Shown here: piece by piece, positions 33,471-40,863 of the stretch
Position numbering within the stretch: position 1 is the first letter of the stretch
Layout of the letters: each line of letters opens with the position of its first letter
Origin: Arthrobacter beigongshangensis
GTDB lineage: Bacteria > Bacillota > Bacilli > Bacillales_A > Planococcaceae
Length of the DNA: 64,000 bases
Assembly: GCF_016820585.1 (NCBI RefSeq)
Contig: NZ_JADHDX010000001.1
Span: forward strand, 248,001-312,000
Direction: 5' to 3'
Program-made: the position numbers and the translations under genes
Notes under the pieces: model-generated
What the model was told of the DNA's origin: nothing
Databases searched by the model: none
Seen by the model: only the letters and a program-made list of their open reading frames with translations

Positions 33471-34100
33471 TTATTTCGATTCAATCGTTTCACCCATGTG
33501 CAGGAAGTTTTGGAAATGCTCTTTATTTGGAGAATCGAAAATAGTTAGTCTCACAATCATGCTTCCACGCTCAAAGACGATACCTGTAACAGATCCGTTA
33601 GCAAAAACTGTTGCATTCTCAATCCGGTCCCCAGTAGGAATAGCAGCGCTATCAGTCAATTCAGTTGGCGTGCCTTCTTCATTTGCCGCTTCAAGGATAG
33701 CTTTCATGTTTTCAACGAGGTGGTCATATGTGCCTTGCTCATTTACCATCGTTTCGATGCGCATGAATTGCGAACCGTCTGCGTCAAAGAATAGGGAATC
33801 CTTGCCAGGTTCTTCGCTTGTCAATGTATAGTCGGGAAGGACAGAAATTGTGTAGTTTTGTTCATCACTAGCAGTTACAATTGCCTCCTCCATTTCGTTA
33901 TTCGATGCATCAGGTGTTTCGGATGCATCAGGTTCTGCTGGTTCTTGTTCATCCTCAGTAACTTTATCTGTTTCTTCTACTGGATTTGCAGATCCATTTG
34001 TTTTGCCATCAGTATTCTCCTTGCCAGTATCTGTACCGCATGCCGTAAGTAGTAAAGCGGTCGCGATTGCTGCGTATAAAAATTTCCATTTGCTCTTCAT
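33471..34100 (-). CDS. Hypothetical lipoprotein
   Basis: 209 aa. Type II signal peptide with lipobox LLTAC (Cys about residue 21), then a very acidic, Thr/Asn/Asp-rich linker of about 55 residues (EETDKVTEDEQEPAEPDASE). A globular domain of about 130 residues follows (NYTISVLPDYTLTSEEPGKD, RIENATVFANGSVTGIVFER). Anchored outside the membrane. The domain is not recognised; a binding or chaperone-like role is possible but unproven. The start at 34100 is preceded by GGAGGGG on the minus strand. Confidence 0.85.
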   Translation of the reverse strand: MKSKWKFLYAAIATALLLTACGTDTGKENTDGKTNGSANPVEETDKVTEDEQEPAEPDASETPDASNNEMEEAIVTASDEQNYTISVLPDYTLTSEEPGKDSLFFDADGSQFMRIETMVNEQGTYDHLVENMKAILEAANEEGTPTELTDSAAIPTGDRIENATVFANGSVTGIVFERGSMIVRLTIFDSPNKEHFQNFLHMGETIESK

Positions 34101-34148
34101 CGAAAACCCCTCCTATACTAAGTTGGACGTATGTAATCGTCTAATGTT

Positions 34149-34346
34149 TCATTCCTTAATTTGGCCTTCACCATGAATGATAGTATAACGCTTATGGTTG
34201 ATGACAGTTTTTTCTTCCAGCTCAAGCTCTTCAAAGTTTTCCATATATGTGAGGTCTACAATGACTGAGTTTTCATTTACTTTTTCTACAATCCCTTGTA
34301 GGCCGTCTTTGAATTCAATAATATTGCCAACCGCTGCGATTAACAT
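34149..34346 (-). CDS. ykvS: YkvS-like DUF2187 protein
   Basis: 65 aa, SH3-like small protein: VGNIIEFKDGLQGIVEKVNE, NSVIVDLTYMENFEELELEE, then VINHKRYTII. This is the DUF2187 family (B. subtilis YkvS/YqkB-neighbour type), abundant in Bacillales and of unknown function. AAAGGAGTTG precedes the ATG on the minus strand. It lies between the lipoprotein gene and a Spo0E-type gene, close to the relative order seen in B. subtilis. Confidence 0.88.
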   Translation of the reverse strand: MLIAAVGNIIEFKDGLQGIVEKVNENSVIVDLTYMENFEELELEEKTVINHKRYTIIHGEGQIKE

Positions 34347-34591
34347 TATATAACAACTCCTTTGTGACTAGTCTAGTTTTGGCGTCAAAATGGCTGATTA
34401 TCACTTTGGATTAATCGTTTATAGTGTGCCTTAAAAATAGTGTAACGTAAAGTGTTTTCAATATCTATCGTTTTTGACTGATTGTAAATTTTTTTTTGGA
34501 GAGTTGTCAATAAGTTTCGTCGCTTTTTAGATGTGGATTCCTGTATAATAGGGTTGTAGCTATATGTTATTCCATGGATGGAGGGGTTGTC

Positions 34592-34747
34592 TTGGAGCCT
34601 AGCTTGGAAGAAGAGATTGAAATGTTGCGTGAAGCTATGATGGGGGCAGCCGATAAAGAAGGTCTAACTGCTGATGAAACGCTTGAGTTTAGTAGAAAAC
34701 TCGACAGCCTCATGAACCAGTTTGATAGGAACAAGGACTTTTTTTAA
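34592..34747 (+). CDS. Spo0E-family aspartyl-phosphate phosphatase
   Basis: 51 aa from TTG 34592, preceded by GGAGGGGTTG. Sequence features EIEMLREAMMGAADKEGLT and the signature SRKLDSLMNQFDR (SxxLD). The Spo0E/YnzD/YisI family are short helical hairpins that dephosphorylate Spo0A~P (or close relatives) and so delay sporulation. The gene is only 156 bases long. Its presence supports an endospore-forming host, and it may oppose the phosphorelay-type kinases in this window. Confidence 0.88.
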   Translation: MEPSLEEEIEMLREAMMGAADKEGLTADETLEFSRKLDSLMNQFDRNKDFF

Positions 34748-34826
34748 CAGGGAAATGCTATCGTTTTTTGATCGTTTGAAAAATAAAAAATAATTATTTA
34801 TAAAAGATGTTTAATGTGTCGAAAAG

Positions 34827-34874
34827 TGGGGGAAATTACTAATGAACACAGCAACATTCTCATTTCCCCCTTTT
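34827..34874 (+). promoter_or_regulatory. Hairpin with 5-G/5-C arms upstream of terminator
   Basis: GGGGGAAA (34828-34835) pairs with TTTCCCCC (34863-34870), extended by AAAA/TTTT. The 27-base loop contains an ATG (34842) that opens a small frame. It is followed at once by the terminator at 34875, which suggests either a double terminator or an attenuator. Confidence 0.5.
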
Positions 34875-34912
34875 GAGGACGGTCCTTGTATATGGACTGT
34901 CCTCCTTTTTTA
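34875..34912 (+). terminator. Terminator before the dehydrogenase gene
   Basis: GAGGACGGTCC pairs with GGACTGTCCTC (one mismatch) around TTGTATAT, then CTTTTTT. Confidence 0.85.
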
Positions 34913-35012
34913 TTTGTACGAGTCATCGTCTCGTATAGATATCATGATGGAAAATAAAATATTCTCTGATAAAATTGAAAGAAGCTAGAAATTTTATGTA
35001 GGGGGTATTTTG

Positions 35013-35879
35013 GTGGGAAATCGTAAAATTGCATTTATTGGTACGGGTGTTATGGGCGCGAGTATTGTCAGACACTTGCTACGTGAGAACTATGAGGTTG
35101 TTGTATTTACAAGGACGAAAGCAAAGGCAGAGCCACTGGTGGAGGCAGGTGCAGTTTGGGCGAACACAGTAGGCCAAGCAGTGATTGGGGCTAACGTGGT
35201 ACTGACAATGGTTGGCTATCCAACAGATGTGGAAGAGGTTTATTTTGGCGAAGGTGGTATTTTCGCCAACGGGAAGGAAGATCAGATTGTCATCGACATG
35301 ACGACATCTAGTCCAGCGCTTGCTAAACGTATTGCGGAGCAAGCTAACAAGCTGAAAATGGCTTCGATTGATGCGCCAGTATCCGGAGGAGATGTAGGTG
35401 CAAAAAATGGAACATTGTCAATCATGTGTGGTGGAGAGAAGCGAGTATTCGATGAGGTTTTGCCGATGCTTTCGATTTTTGGGAAGCAAATTGTCTACCA
35501 AGGTGTGGCGGGTGCTGGACAGCATACAAAAATGTGTAACCAAATTGCCATTGCAACGAATATGATTGGTGTTTGTGAGGCAATTGCCTATGGACAGCAT
35601 GCAGGGCTTGATGCTGAAACCGTGTTAGCTTCTATTTCATCGGGTGCTGCAGGTTCTTGGTCTTTATCGAATTTAGCACCTCGCATGTTACAGGGAGATT
35701 TTGAGCCAGGATTTTACGTGAAACACTTTTTAAAGGATATGAATATCGCATTAGCAGAAGCAGAGGCAATGCAATTAAAGCTCCCAGGTCTTCAGCTTGC
35801 ACGTGAGATGTATGAGCAACTCGTAGAACAGGGGTTTAGTGATAAAGGAACGCAGGCTCTTTACAAAAAATATCAATGA
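35013..35879 (+). CDS. NAD(P)-dependent 3-hydroxyacid dehydrogenase (3-hydroxyisobutyrate dehydrogenase family)
   Basis: 288 aa from GTG 35013 (AGGGGGT 7 bases upstream; TTG 35010 is also possible). Rossmann motif IAFIGTGVMGASIVRHLL at the N-terminus, IVIDMTTSSPALAKRIAEQA, substrate motif DAPVSGGDVGAKNGTLSIMC near residue 120, catalytic Lys in GAGQHTKMCNQIAIATNMIG near residue 170, and KDMNIALAEAEAM. It reduces or oxidises a beta-hydroxyacid such as hydroxyisobutyrate, tartronate semialdehyde or succinic semialdehyde. The exact substrate is not readable. Confidence 0.92.
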   Translation: MGNRKIAFIGTGVMGASIVRHLLRENYEVVVFTRTKAKAEPLVEAGAVWANTVGQAVIGANVVLTMVGYPTDVEEVYFGEGGIFANGKEDQIVIDMTTSSPALAKRIAEQANKLKMASIDAPVSGGDVGAKNGTLSIMCGGEKRVFDEVLPMLSIFGKQIVYQGVAGAGQHTKMCNQIAIATNMIGVCEAIAYGQHAGLDAETVLASISSGAAGSWSLSNLAPRMLQGDFEPGFYVKHFLKDMNIALAEAEAMQLKLPGLQLAREMYEQLVEQGFSDKGTQALYKKYQ

Positions 35880-35889
35880 TTTTAGATTT

Positions 35890-36105
35890 GTCGATTATCC
35901 TGTTGTGCATCATCTCCTGCCGCAAACCTCCAATGCTGAAGTGGAAAGTGCAGGTACTGAGAAAGAAAAGAAGTGATAACATTGTTAAAGTGTGTAAGTT
36001 CCCGAAGATACAATTTCGGGAACTATTGCACATTGAACAAAGCATTTACTTCTTAATTTTGCGTAACTTTTCTAAGAAATTGATAGGATTTAAAATAAGA
36101 AAGGG
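35890..36105. repeat. Structured interspersed repeat, A-type, copy A2 (left half missing)
   Basis: Begins at TCGATTATCCTGTTGTGCAT (56818 in A3 reads TCGATTATCCTATTGTACAT) and runs with high identity to A3 through AACCTCCAATGCTGAAGTGG, hairpin 35998-36023 (GTTCCCGAA/TTCGGGAAC), TTACTTCTTAATTTTGCGTA and AAAATAAGAAAGGGAA. It lies between the dehydrogenase gene and ykyB. The left hairpin of the element is absent. Confidence 0.85.
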
Positions 36106-36135
36106 AACCACTCCGGAATTCGGTATGTGGTTCTC
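36103..36135 (-). terminator. Terminator of ykyB
   Basis: GAACCAC (36105-36111) pairs with GTGGTTC (36127-36133). Read on the minus strand the second arm is followed by CCTTTCTTATTTT. It occupies the place of the ATTGTATC-loop hairpin in the B-type repeat. Confidence 0.7.
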
Positions 36136-36140
36136 TTTTG

Positions 36141-36617
36141 TCATTTGCCGTCTAAGTAAGAAGAACGGAAGCTGCGACTATTTTGCATCGAATGTATCGA
36201 TTTCTTTTGTTTTTGTACGACCTTTGGTTGTTTTTCGACCGTAGTTTTCGTCTGAGGGGAATCGACATAGAGGGAGAGAAGTTCGCGTGCTAGTTTTAGA
36301 CTCATCCGTTCTTGTGGATTACGAGAAGTAGGGTCTTGTTGTCCGAGATGTGGAAGCGTGTTGAAGTCTTCTTTTTCTGGGATTGTATGGAAGAGGAAGT
36401 TGTCACAACGGACGAGAACAGTGGAATGCTGCTTACTGAATTTAGGGTTATCAACAAAATGTAATCCGACTTTTTCAGCTTTGCCTAAACGGATCAGTTT
36501 GTCGATGGCTTTCTTCTTTAAAGAGTATAATTGTTTATTATCAGGTGCCGTTTTTGCATGGCGATTCACTGTATAAATAGCAATGGCCAATTGTTGGGTA
36601 GAAAGATCGTTTGTCAA
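36141..36617 (-). CDS. ykyB: YkyB-like protein
   Basis: 158 aa from TTG at 36617, which follows AAAGGAGGTTTATTT on the minus strand; an open frame extends further upstream but has no ribosome binding site. Core of about 110 residues: AIYTVNRHAKTAPDNKQLYS, LKKKAIDKLIRLGKAEKVGL, HFVDNPKFSKQHSTVLVRCD, LPHLGQQDPTSRNPQERMSL. This matches B. subtilis YkyB throughout. The C-terminal 45 residues are basic and Ser/Gln-rich, probably disordered. Function unknown; in B. subtilis it is near fadH, darB and ccpC, as here. Confidence 0.93.
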   Translation of the reverse strand: MTNDLSTQQLAIAIYTVNRHAKTAPDNKQLYSLKKKAIDKLIRLGKAEKVGLHFVDNPKFSKQHSTVLVRCDNFLFHTIPEKEDFNTLPHLGQQDPTSRNPQERMSLKLARELLSLYVDSPQTKTTVEKQPKVVQKQKKSIHSMQNSRSFRSSYLDGK

Positions 36618-36759
36618 AAATAAACCTCCTTTGAAAACATAAATGATTACATATGTTCTGATAATAACAAGAATGTGAAGGAATGTACATCTTCCGACAA
36701 AATATTTTGTTGGAAATAGTCCATTTTGTTGTAAAAAACAGTATACTAGTATGAGTTGC

Positions 36760-36782
36760 ATCAATATAGTATTAATATTGAT
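36760..36782. promoter_or_regulatory. Palindrome in the ykyB/GGDEF-EAL divergent region
   Basis: ATCAATAT (36760-36767) pairs with ATATTGAT (36775-36782) across AGTATTA. It is in the only long non-coding gap (36618-36900) between two divergent genes and could be an operator. No regulator is assigned. Confidence 0.35.
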
Positions 36783-36900
36783 ACATACTTACCAGTCATA
36801 GGTGCAGACTATTAAGTAATGTAACGGGCAATGTATTTATGCATTGCTATCAAGAAATGTTGTTAACATTAGGATATTTGCGCAACAAATGGAGGTACTT

Positions 36901-38955
36901 ATGGGAAATATTATCGTAAAAGATCATTTTGAAGAAATTATTGAGTCCTATATATTTGGGCATTCGTTTAATATGTTTGTACTCGTTGGTAAAACAAATC
37001 AGAATGATTTTGATGTAATTTACGCAAATGTATTGGCGATTGAGTACTTTGCGAAGGAAGTCAACCAATCGGCATCTGATTTTTTCGGGGAATTTTGGAA
37101 ACCCGTTCTACGCACTTTAAAAAAACTCCCTATGGGCTCTGCATATAAAACTGAAATTGAAGTACTAAAAGATAAAGAAAGTATATTATTTGAAGTAGAT
37201 TTACAGCATTATACAGATGAAAGTGGACAAGAATTTATTTGTATAGGGCTATGCGAACGATCGGACATTGTTGCGGAAAGAGAAAGTTCATTAATATTGG
37301 AACAAAAATATACATCTGTCATTGACCATAATCTCGATCCGATTATTACGATTGACAAAAATTTGAAAATCGTGAACGCTAATCGTGCAGTTCATCAATT
37401 ATTTGGCTATCGCTTCAAAGAGCTTTCTGACCGTTCAATTTTGAATTTAATCGGTGAGGATGAATTGGAAGAATTTGAATTGAATTTCCTACGGGCATTA
37501 CGTGGGGAGTCTTTTGAAATGGAAGGTTCAACACTATTTCACAAAAATGGTTACTTAATACCGACACATTTGAAAGCAATACCAGTCGTCGTTGAAATGG
37601 ATGTTAAAGAAATACATCTGATTTTGCGTGATACAACTATTCATCGTGAAAATGATGAAAAACTTCTTTATTTATCGTATCACGATCAGTTAACAGGTTT
37701 ATGGAATCGCCGGGCGATGAAAGAGCAATTTGTTGAAGAGGCGAATTTTGCATTGAAAAACAGTGAGCATTTGGCTGTAATTCATATCGGATTGGACCGT
37801 TTTAAACTGATTAACGAATCTCTTGGTCAAAACGGCGGAGACGAAATTTTGAAAATGGTGGCCGATCGGCTGAAAATGATTTCCCCTCCGTTAGCTAGGT
37901 TATATCGAAACAGTAGTGATGAGTTCATCGTTATTATGAAAAATCATTCAGTTGCTATTACAGAAAACTTTTCGCAAAAAATATTAAATGATTTTGGGAA
38001 GCCGTTTTATTATGATCATCAGGAATATTTTATCTCAGTATCGATTGGAATCTCAGTATATCCGGAAGATGGTCGAACGCTTGAGAAACTATTAAGAAAG
38101 TCGGAGCAGGCATTAAGCTATGTCAAGGAGCGTGGGCGTGCGCATTATCGCTTTTATCGCGTGGAGATGAATTCAGTGTTCCCTGATGAAGTATTAATGG
38201 AATCTCATTTGCGACGAGCGATTGAGTTGGATGAACTGACTGTTCATTACCAGCCGCAGGTCGATTTAAAAACAGGTCATATTGGCAGCTTTGAAGCACT
38301 TCTTCGATGGAACAACCGTAAATTTGGCTTTGTGTCTCCTGCGCATTTCATCCCAATTGCGGAGGAGTCTGGTCTGATTCATAGTATTGGTGATTGGGTA
38401 TTGGATCAGGTTTGTAGTCAATTGAAGGAATGGCAGAACAAGCAGTTTAAACCGGTCCGAATTGCTGTCAATATTTCTCCAAAGCAATTTAGGATGGAAG
38501 ATTTTGTAGGGAAAGTGAAAGAGAAAATCTCGACTTATGGCATTCGGTCTTCGTCACTTGAAGTAGAAATTACGGAAAGTGCATTGGTAAATATAAATGA
38601 GACGCTAACCATTTTGAATGAGTTGAAGGAGATTGGCATAGTTATCTCTGTAGATGATTTTGGAACGGGTTATTCTTCTCTTAGTTATTTGAAGCAATAT
38701 CCGATTGATATTATCAAGATTGATCGGTCATTCATACAGGATATAGAAATTGATGTGAAAAATGAAGCCATTGCGAAAACAATTATCAATCTAGCCCATA
38801 ATCTTGGGATGGAGGTTATTGCAGAGGGTGTCGAAAAGGATTTGCAGGCAAGCATTTTACTTGGAGCAAACTGTCAGAAAGCACAGGGCTTTTTATATAG
38901 TAAAGCGATTCCGGTAGATGAACTCGTGGAAAAATATTTTGCCTATAGCCGATAA
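36901..38955 (+). CDS. PAS-GGDEF-EAL cyclic-di-GMP protein, probably phosphodiesterase
   Basis: 684 aa from ATG 36901 (AAATGGAGGTACTT upstream). N-terminal sensory region with two PAS-like modules (about 1-120 and 135-250), then a GGDEF-type domain (about 255-420) whose signature reads RNSSDEFIV, so the two glycines are lost and cyclase activity is unlikely. The EAL domain (about 430-680) is intact: SFEALLRWNN, VEITESAL, VDDFGTGYSSLSYLKQYPID, IKIDRSF and IAEGVEK. It should hydrolyse c-di-GMP, with the degenerate GGDEF perhaps acting as a GTP sensor. Position between ykyB and fadH recalls the EAL gene ykuI of B. subtilis, but this protein is larger. Confidence 0.92.
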   Translation: MGNIIVKDHFEEIIESYIFGHSFNMFVLVGKTNQNDFDVIYANVLAIEYFAKEVNQSASDFFGEFWKPVLRTLKKLPMGSAYKTEIEVLKDKESILFEVDLQHYTDESGQEFICIGLCERSDIVAERESSLILEQKYTSVIDHNLDPIITIDKNLKIVNANRAVHQLFGYRFKELSDRSILNLIGEDELEEFELNFLRALRGESFEMEGSTLFHKNGYLIPTHLKAIPVVVEMDVKEIHLILRDTTIHRENDEKLLYLSYHDQLTGLWNRRAMKEQFVEEANFALKNSEHLAVIHIGLDRFKLINESLGQNGGDEILKMVADRLKMISPPLARLYRNSSDEFIVIMKNHSVAITENFSQKILNDFGKPFYYDHQEYFISVSIGISVYPEDGRTLEKLLRKSEQALSYVKERGRAHYRFYRVEMNSVFPDEVLMESHLRRAIELDELTVHYQPQVDLKTGHIGSFEALLRWNNRKFGFVSPAHFIPIAEESGLIHSIGDWVLDQVCSQLKEWQNKQFKPVRIAVNISPKQFRMEDFVGKVKEKISTYGIRSSSLEVEITESALVNINETLTILNELKEIGIVISVDDFGTGYSSLSYLKQYPIDIIKIDRSFIQDIEIDVKNEAIAKTIINLAHNLGMEVIAEGVEKDLQASILLGANCQKAQGFLYSKAIPVDELVEKYFAYSR

Positions 38956-38963
38956 TTCCTCTT

Positions 38964-38998
38964 ACGGACAGTGAGTACGATTCACTGTCCGTATTTTT
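38964..38998 (+). terminator. Terminator of GGDEF-EAL gene
   Basis: ACGGACAGTGA (38964-38974) pairs exactly with TCACTGTCCGT (38982-38992), then ATTTTTG. Confidence 0.95.
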
Positions 38999-39069
38999 GT
39001 TCTCGTCATGTGCAAAAGAACATGATACAATTATGAGTGAACACTCATTCATGTTAAGGGGGCATTGGT

Positions 39070-39828
39070 ATGTTTACTGATAAGGTTATCATTGTAACGG
39101 GTGGATCGAATGGTATGGGGAAATATATGGCAAAAAGGTTTGCATCAGAAGGTGCAGAGGTCGTCATTACAGGTAGGGATTTGGATCGTCTCAAGGCTGC
39201 ACAAGAGGAGATTGGCGACAACGCACATCCGTTCCAGATGGATGTACGAAATGTTGAATCGATCGAAGCGCTGATTGCTTTTACGGATGAGAAATTTGGT
39301 CGCATTGATGGACTTATTAACAATGCAGCAGGGAATTTTATTGTACGGGCAGAGGAGTTGTCAGCGAATGGCTGGAAATCTGTCATTGATATTGTGTTAA
39401 ATGGTACGTTTTACTGTTCAAGTGCAGTCGGCAAGTACTGGATTGACAAAGGGCAAAAGGGAGCGATTTTGAATATGCTCGCGACATATGCTTGGGATGC
39501 AGGCCCTGGTGTCGTACATTCTGCGGCTGCAAAAGCTGGTGTAATGTCGTTAACCCGCACACTAGCTGTTGAATGGGGTCGAAGTTATGGCATCCGTGTT
39601 AACGGGATTGCACCAGGCCCGATTGATCGTACGGGCGGAGCAGAGAAGCTGTGGGAGTCCGAGCAAGCGGCAAAACGTACAATTGCATCGATTCCACTTG
39701 GCCGATTAGGTCAGCCGGAAGAAATCGCCGAACTTGCTGCGTTTATCATGTCTGATAAGGCATCGTATATGAATGGTGAAATTGTCACATTAGATGGTGG
39801 ACAATGGCTGAATCAATATCCATTTTGA
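39070..39828 (+). CDS. fadH: 2,4-dienoyl-CoA reductase, SDR type (FadH)
   Basis: 252 aa, ATG 39070 after AAGGGGG. NAD(P) motif VTGGSNGMGKYMAKRFASEG, NNAAGNF, Ser region LNMLATYAWDAGPGVVHSAA, and RVNGIAPGPIDRTGGAEKLW. The catalytic Tyr of ordinary SDRs is not in a plain YxxxK (the sequence has HSAAAKAG), as in DECR-type dienoyl-CoA reductases. It matches B. subtilis FadH (YkuF) and helps beta-oxidation of unsaturated fatty acids. A small membrane-protein gene follows. Confidence 0.9.
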   Translation: MFTDKVIIVTGGSNGMGKYMAKRFASEGAEVVITGRDLDRLKAAQEEIGDNAHPFQMDVRNVESIEALIAFTDEKFGRIDGLINNAAGNFIVRAEELSANGWKSVIDIVLNGTFYCSSAVGKYWIDKGQKGAILNMLATYAWDAGPGVVHSAAAKAGVMSLTRTLAVEWGRSYGIRVNGIAPGPIDRTGGAEKLWESEQAAKRTIASIPLGRLGQPEEIAELAAFIMSDKASYMNGEIVTLDGGQWLNQYPF

Positions 39829-39891
39829 ATGAATCAATTGAATAGCTTTACTAATTAAGCACATCCTTCTCTTAAAAGGAGTGATGGCTGA

Positions 39892-40125
39892 ATGGACATC
39901 TGGGTTGTGCCGATGATAATTGTTGTTTTGATTATTTGTCTAATTGGTTTAATGTCAGCACGCAAAACGAGACAGCCAAATACGGTAGCGAATGGTCAAG
40001 ATAGCGCTATTCCAGAAGTAATTGAAAATCATCCATTTACATTGAACCCGATTATTTGGGTCATTCTCGTCGCGGCTAGTTTTATATTCATTGTCATATT
40101 TTATTATGCAGCCTCTTCTAATTAG
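39892..40125 (+). CDS. Small two-helix membrane protein
   Basis: 77 aa, ATG 39892 after AAAAGGAGTGATGGCTGA. Membrane segments at about residues 4-21 and 52-74, separated by a 30-residue polar loop (RKTRQPNTVANGQDSAIPE, VIENHPFTLNP). It follows fadH by 63 bases. No family function known. Possibly co-transcribed with fadH, since no terminator is visible between them. Confidence 0.75.
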   Translation: MDIWVVPMIIVVLIICLIGLMSARKTRQPNTVANGQDSAIPEVIENHPFTLNPIIWVILVAASFIFIVIFYYAASSN

Positions 40126-40213
40126 AAGGGGTTTTTTCAACCTGAGAACGTCGTGCCCTAAAAGTGCTTTGATTTCTGCTAAGTGCACAGAAATTAAGGC
40201 TAATTGAACCCTT

Positions 40214-40272
40214 TGCTGTTCGATTGTCAATGCAAAATCTAGACGCAATCATGCATTGGTGTAATTGATTAT
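40214..40272. repeat. Interspersed palindromic repeat family C, degenerate copy
   Basis: CAATGCAAAATCTAGACGCA, then ATCATGCATTGGTGTAATTG, aligns with 9015-9066 (CAATTCAAAATCTGGACGCA, then AACACGCCTCGGCGTGTTTG). The central palindrome is decayed. It lies between the small membrane protein and darB. Confidence 0.6.
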
Positions 40273-40354
40273 AGGGTCTGCGTAGCTTTTTTATGATATG
40301 ATAGATATGTAGCTTCTATCATGAACAACAGGGCTACAGAGGGAGCTGATTTAC

Positions 40355-40795
40355 GTGATTTCTGTAAATAACAGGGATTTTCTCTTTACACCGATTGCAG
40401 ATTACATTATTTCATCTGAGAAGGTAGCACATGTACAACTTGGTAATAATGCAGAGCATGCATTGCTTGTCCTAACGAAAACAGGGTACTCGGCGATGCC
40501 GGTCCTTGATGCGAAATATCATCTAAAGGGACTGCTTGGAATAGGGATGATTACGGATTCTATTTTAGGTATGGAGCGTATTGAATATGAACGTTTAGCC
40601 GATTTAAAAGTCGATACAATTATGCAGACTGATATTCCTTATATAAAGACGACTGATCGCTTCCAGAAAGGGTTAGATCTTCTGATCAATCACACTTTCC
40701 TTTGTGTAGTAGAGGAAGATGGAACGTTTGCAGGGATATTAACACGACGTGTTATTTTAAAGCAGTTTAAAAAATATATCTATTCTGTTGAATAA
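40355..40795 (+). CDS. darB: DarB/CbpB, c-di-AMP-binding CBS-domain protein
   Basis: 146 aa, GTG 40355 after GAGGGAGCTGATTTAC. Two CBS motifs: VAHVQLGNNAEHALLVLTKT then GYSAMPVLDAKYHLKGLLGI, and MQTDIPYIKTTDRFQKGLDL then FLCVVEEDGTFAGILTRRVI. Sequence and length agree with B. subtilis DarB (YkuL) and Listeria CbpB. These bind cyclic di-AMP and, in the apo form, stimulate the (p)ppGpp synthetase Rel and, in B. subtilis, pyruvate carboxylase. It may link K+/c-di-AMP status (compare ktrD in this window) to the stringent response. Confidence 0.92.
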   Translation: MISVNNRDFLFTPIADYIISSEKVAHVQLGNNAEHALLVLTKTGYSAMPVLDAKYHLKGLLGIGMITDSILGMERIEYERLADLKVDTIMQTDIPYIKTTDRFQKGLDLLINHTFLCVVEEDGTFAGILTRRVILKQFKKYIYSVE

Positions 40796-40811
40796 GTGTA
40801 CAGAAGGAAAT

Positions 40812-40840
40812 GAAAGGCTCCGTGGATGGAGCCTTTTTCT
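40812..40840 (+). terminator. Terminator of darB
   Basis: AAAGGCTCC pairs with GGAGCCTTT around GTGGAT, then TTC. It lies just before the next gene, which has its own GGAGCATAAGGAG ribosome binding site. Confidence 0.85.
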
Positions 40841-40863
40841 GATTGAGAGGAGCATAAGGAGCT

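Noticed and set aside
36844-36900. N-terminal extension of the GGDEF-EAL protein to 36844
   Set aside because: ATG 36901 has ATGGAGG at ideal distance; the extension reads through A+T-rich promoter-like sequence.
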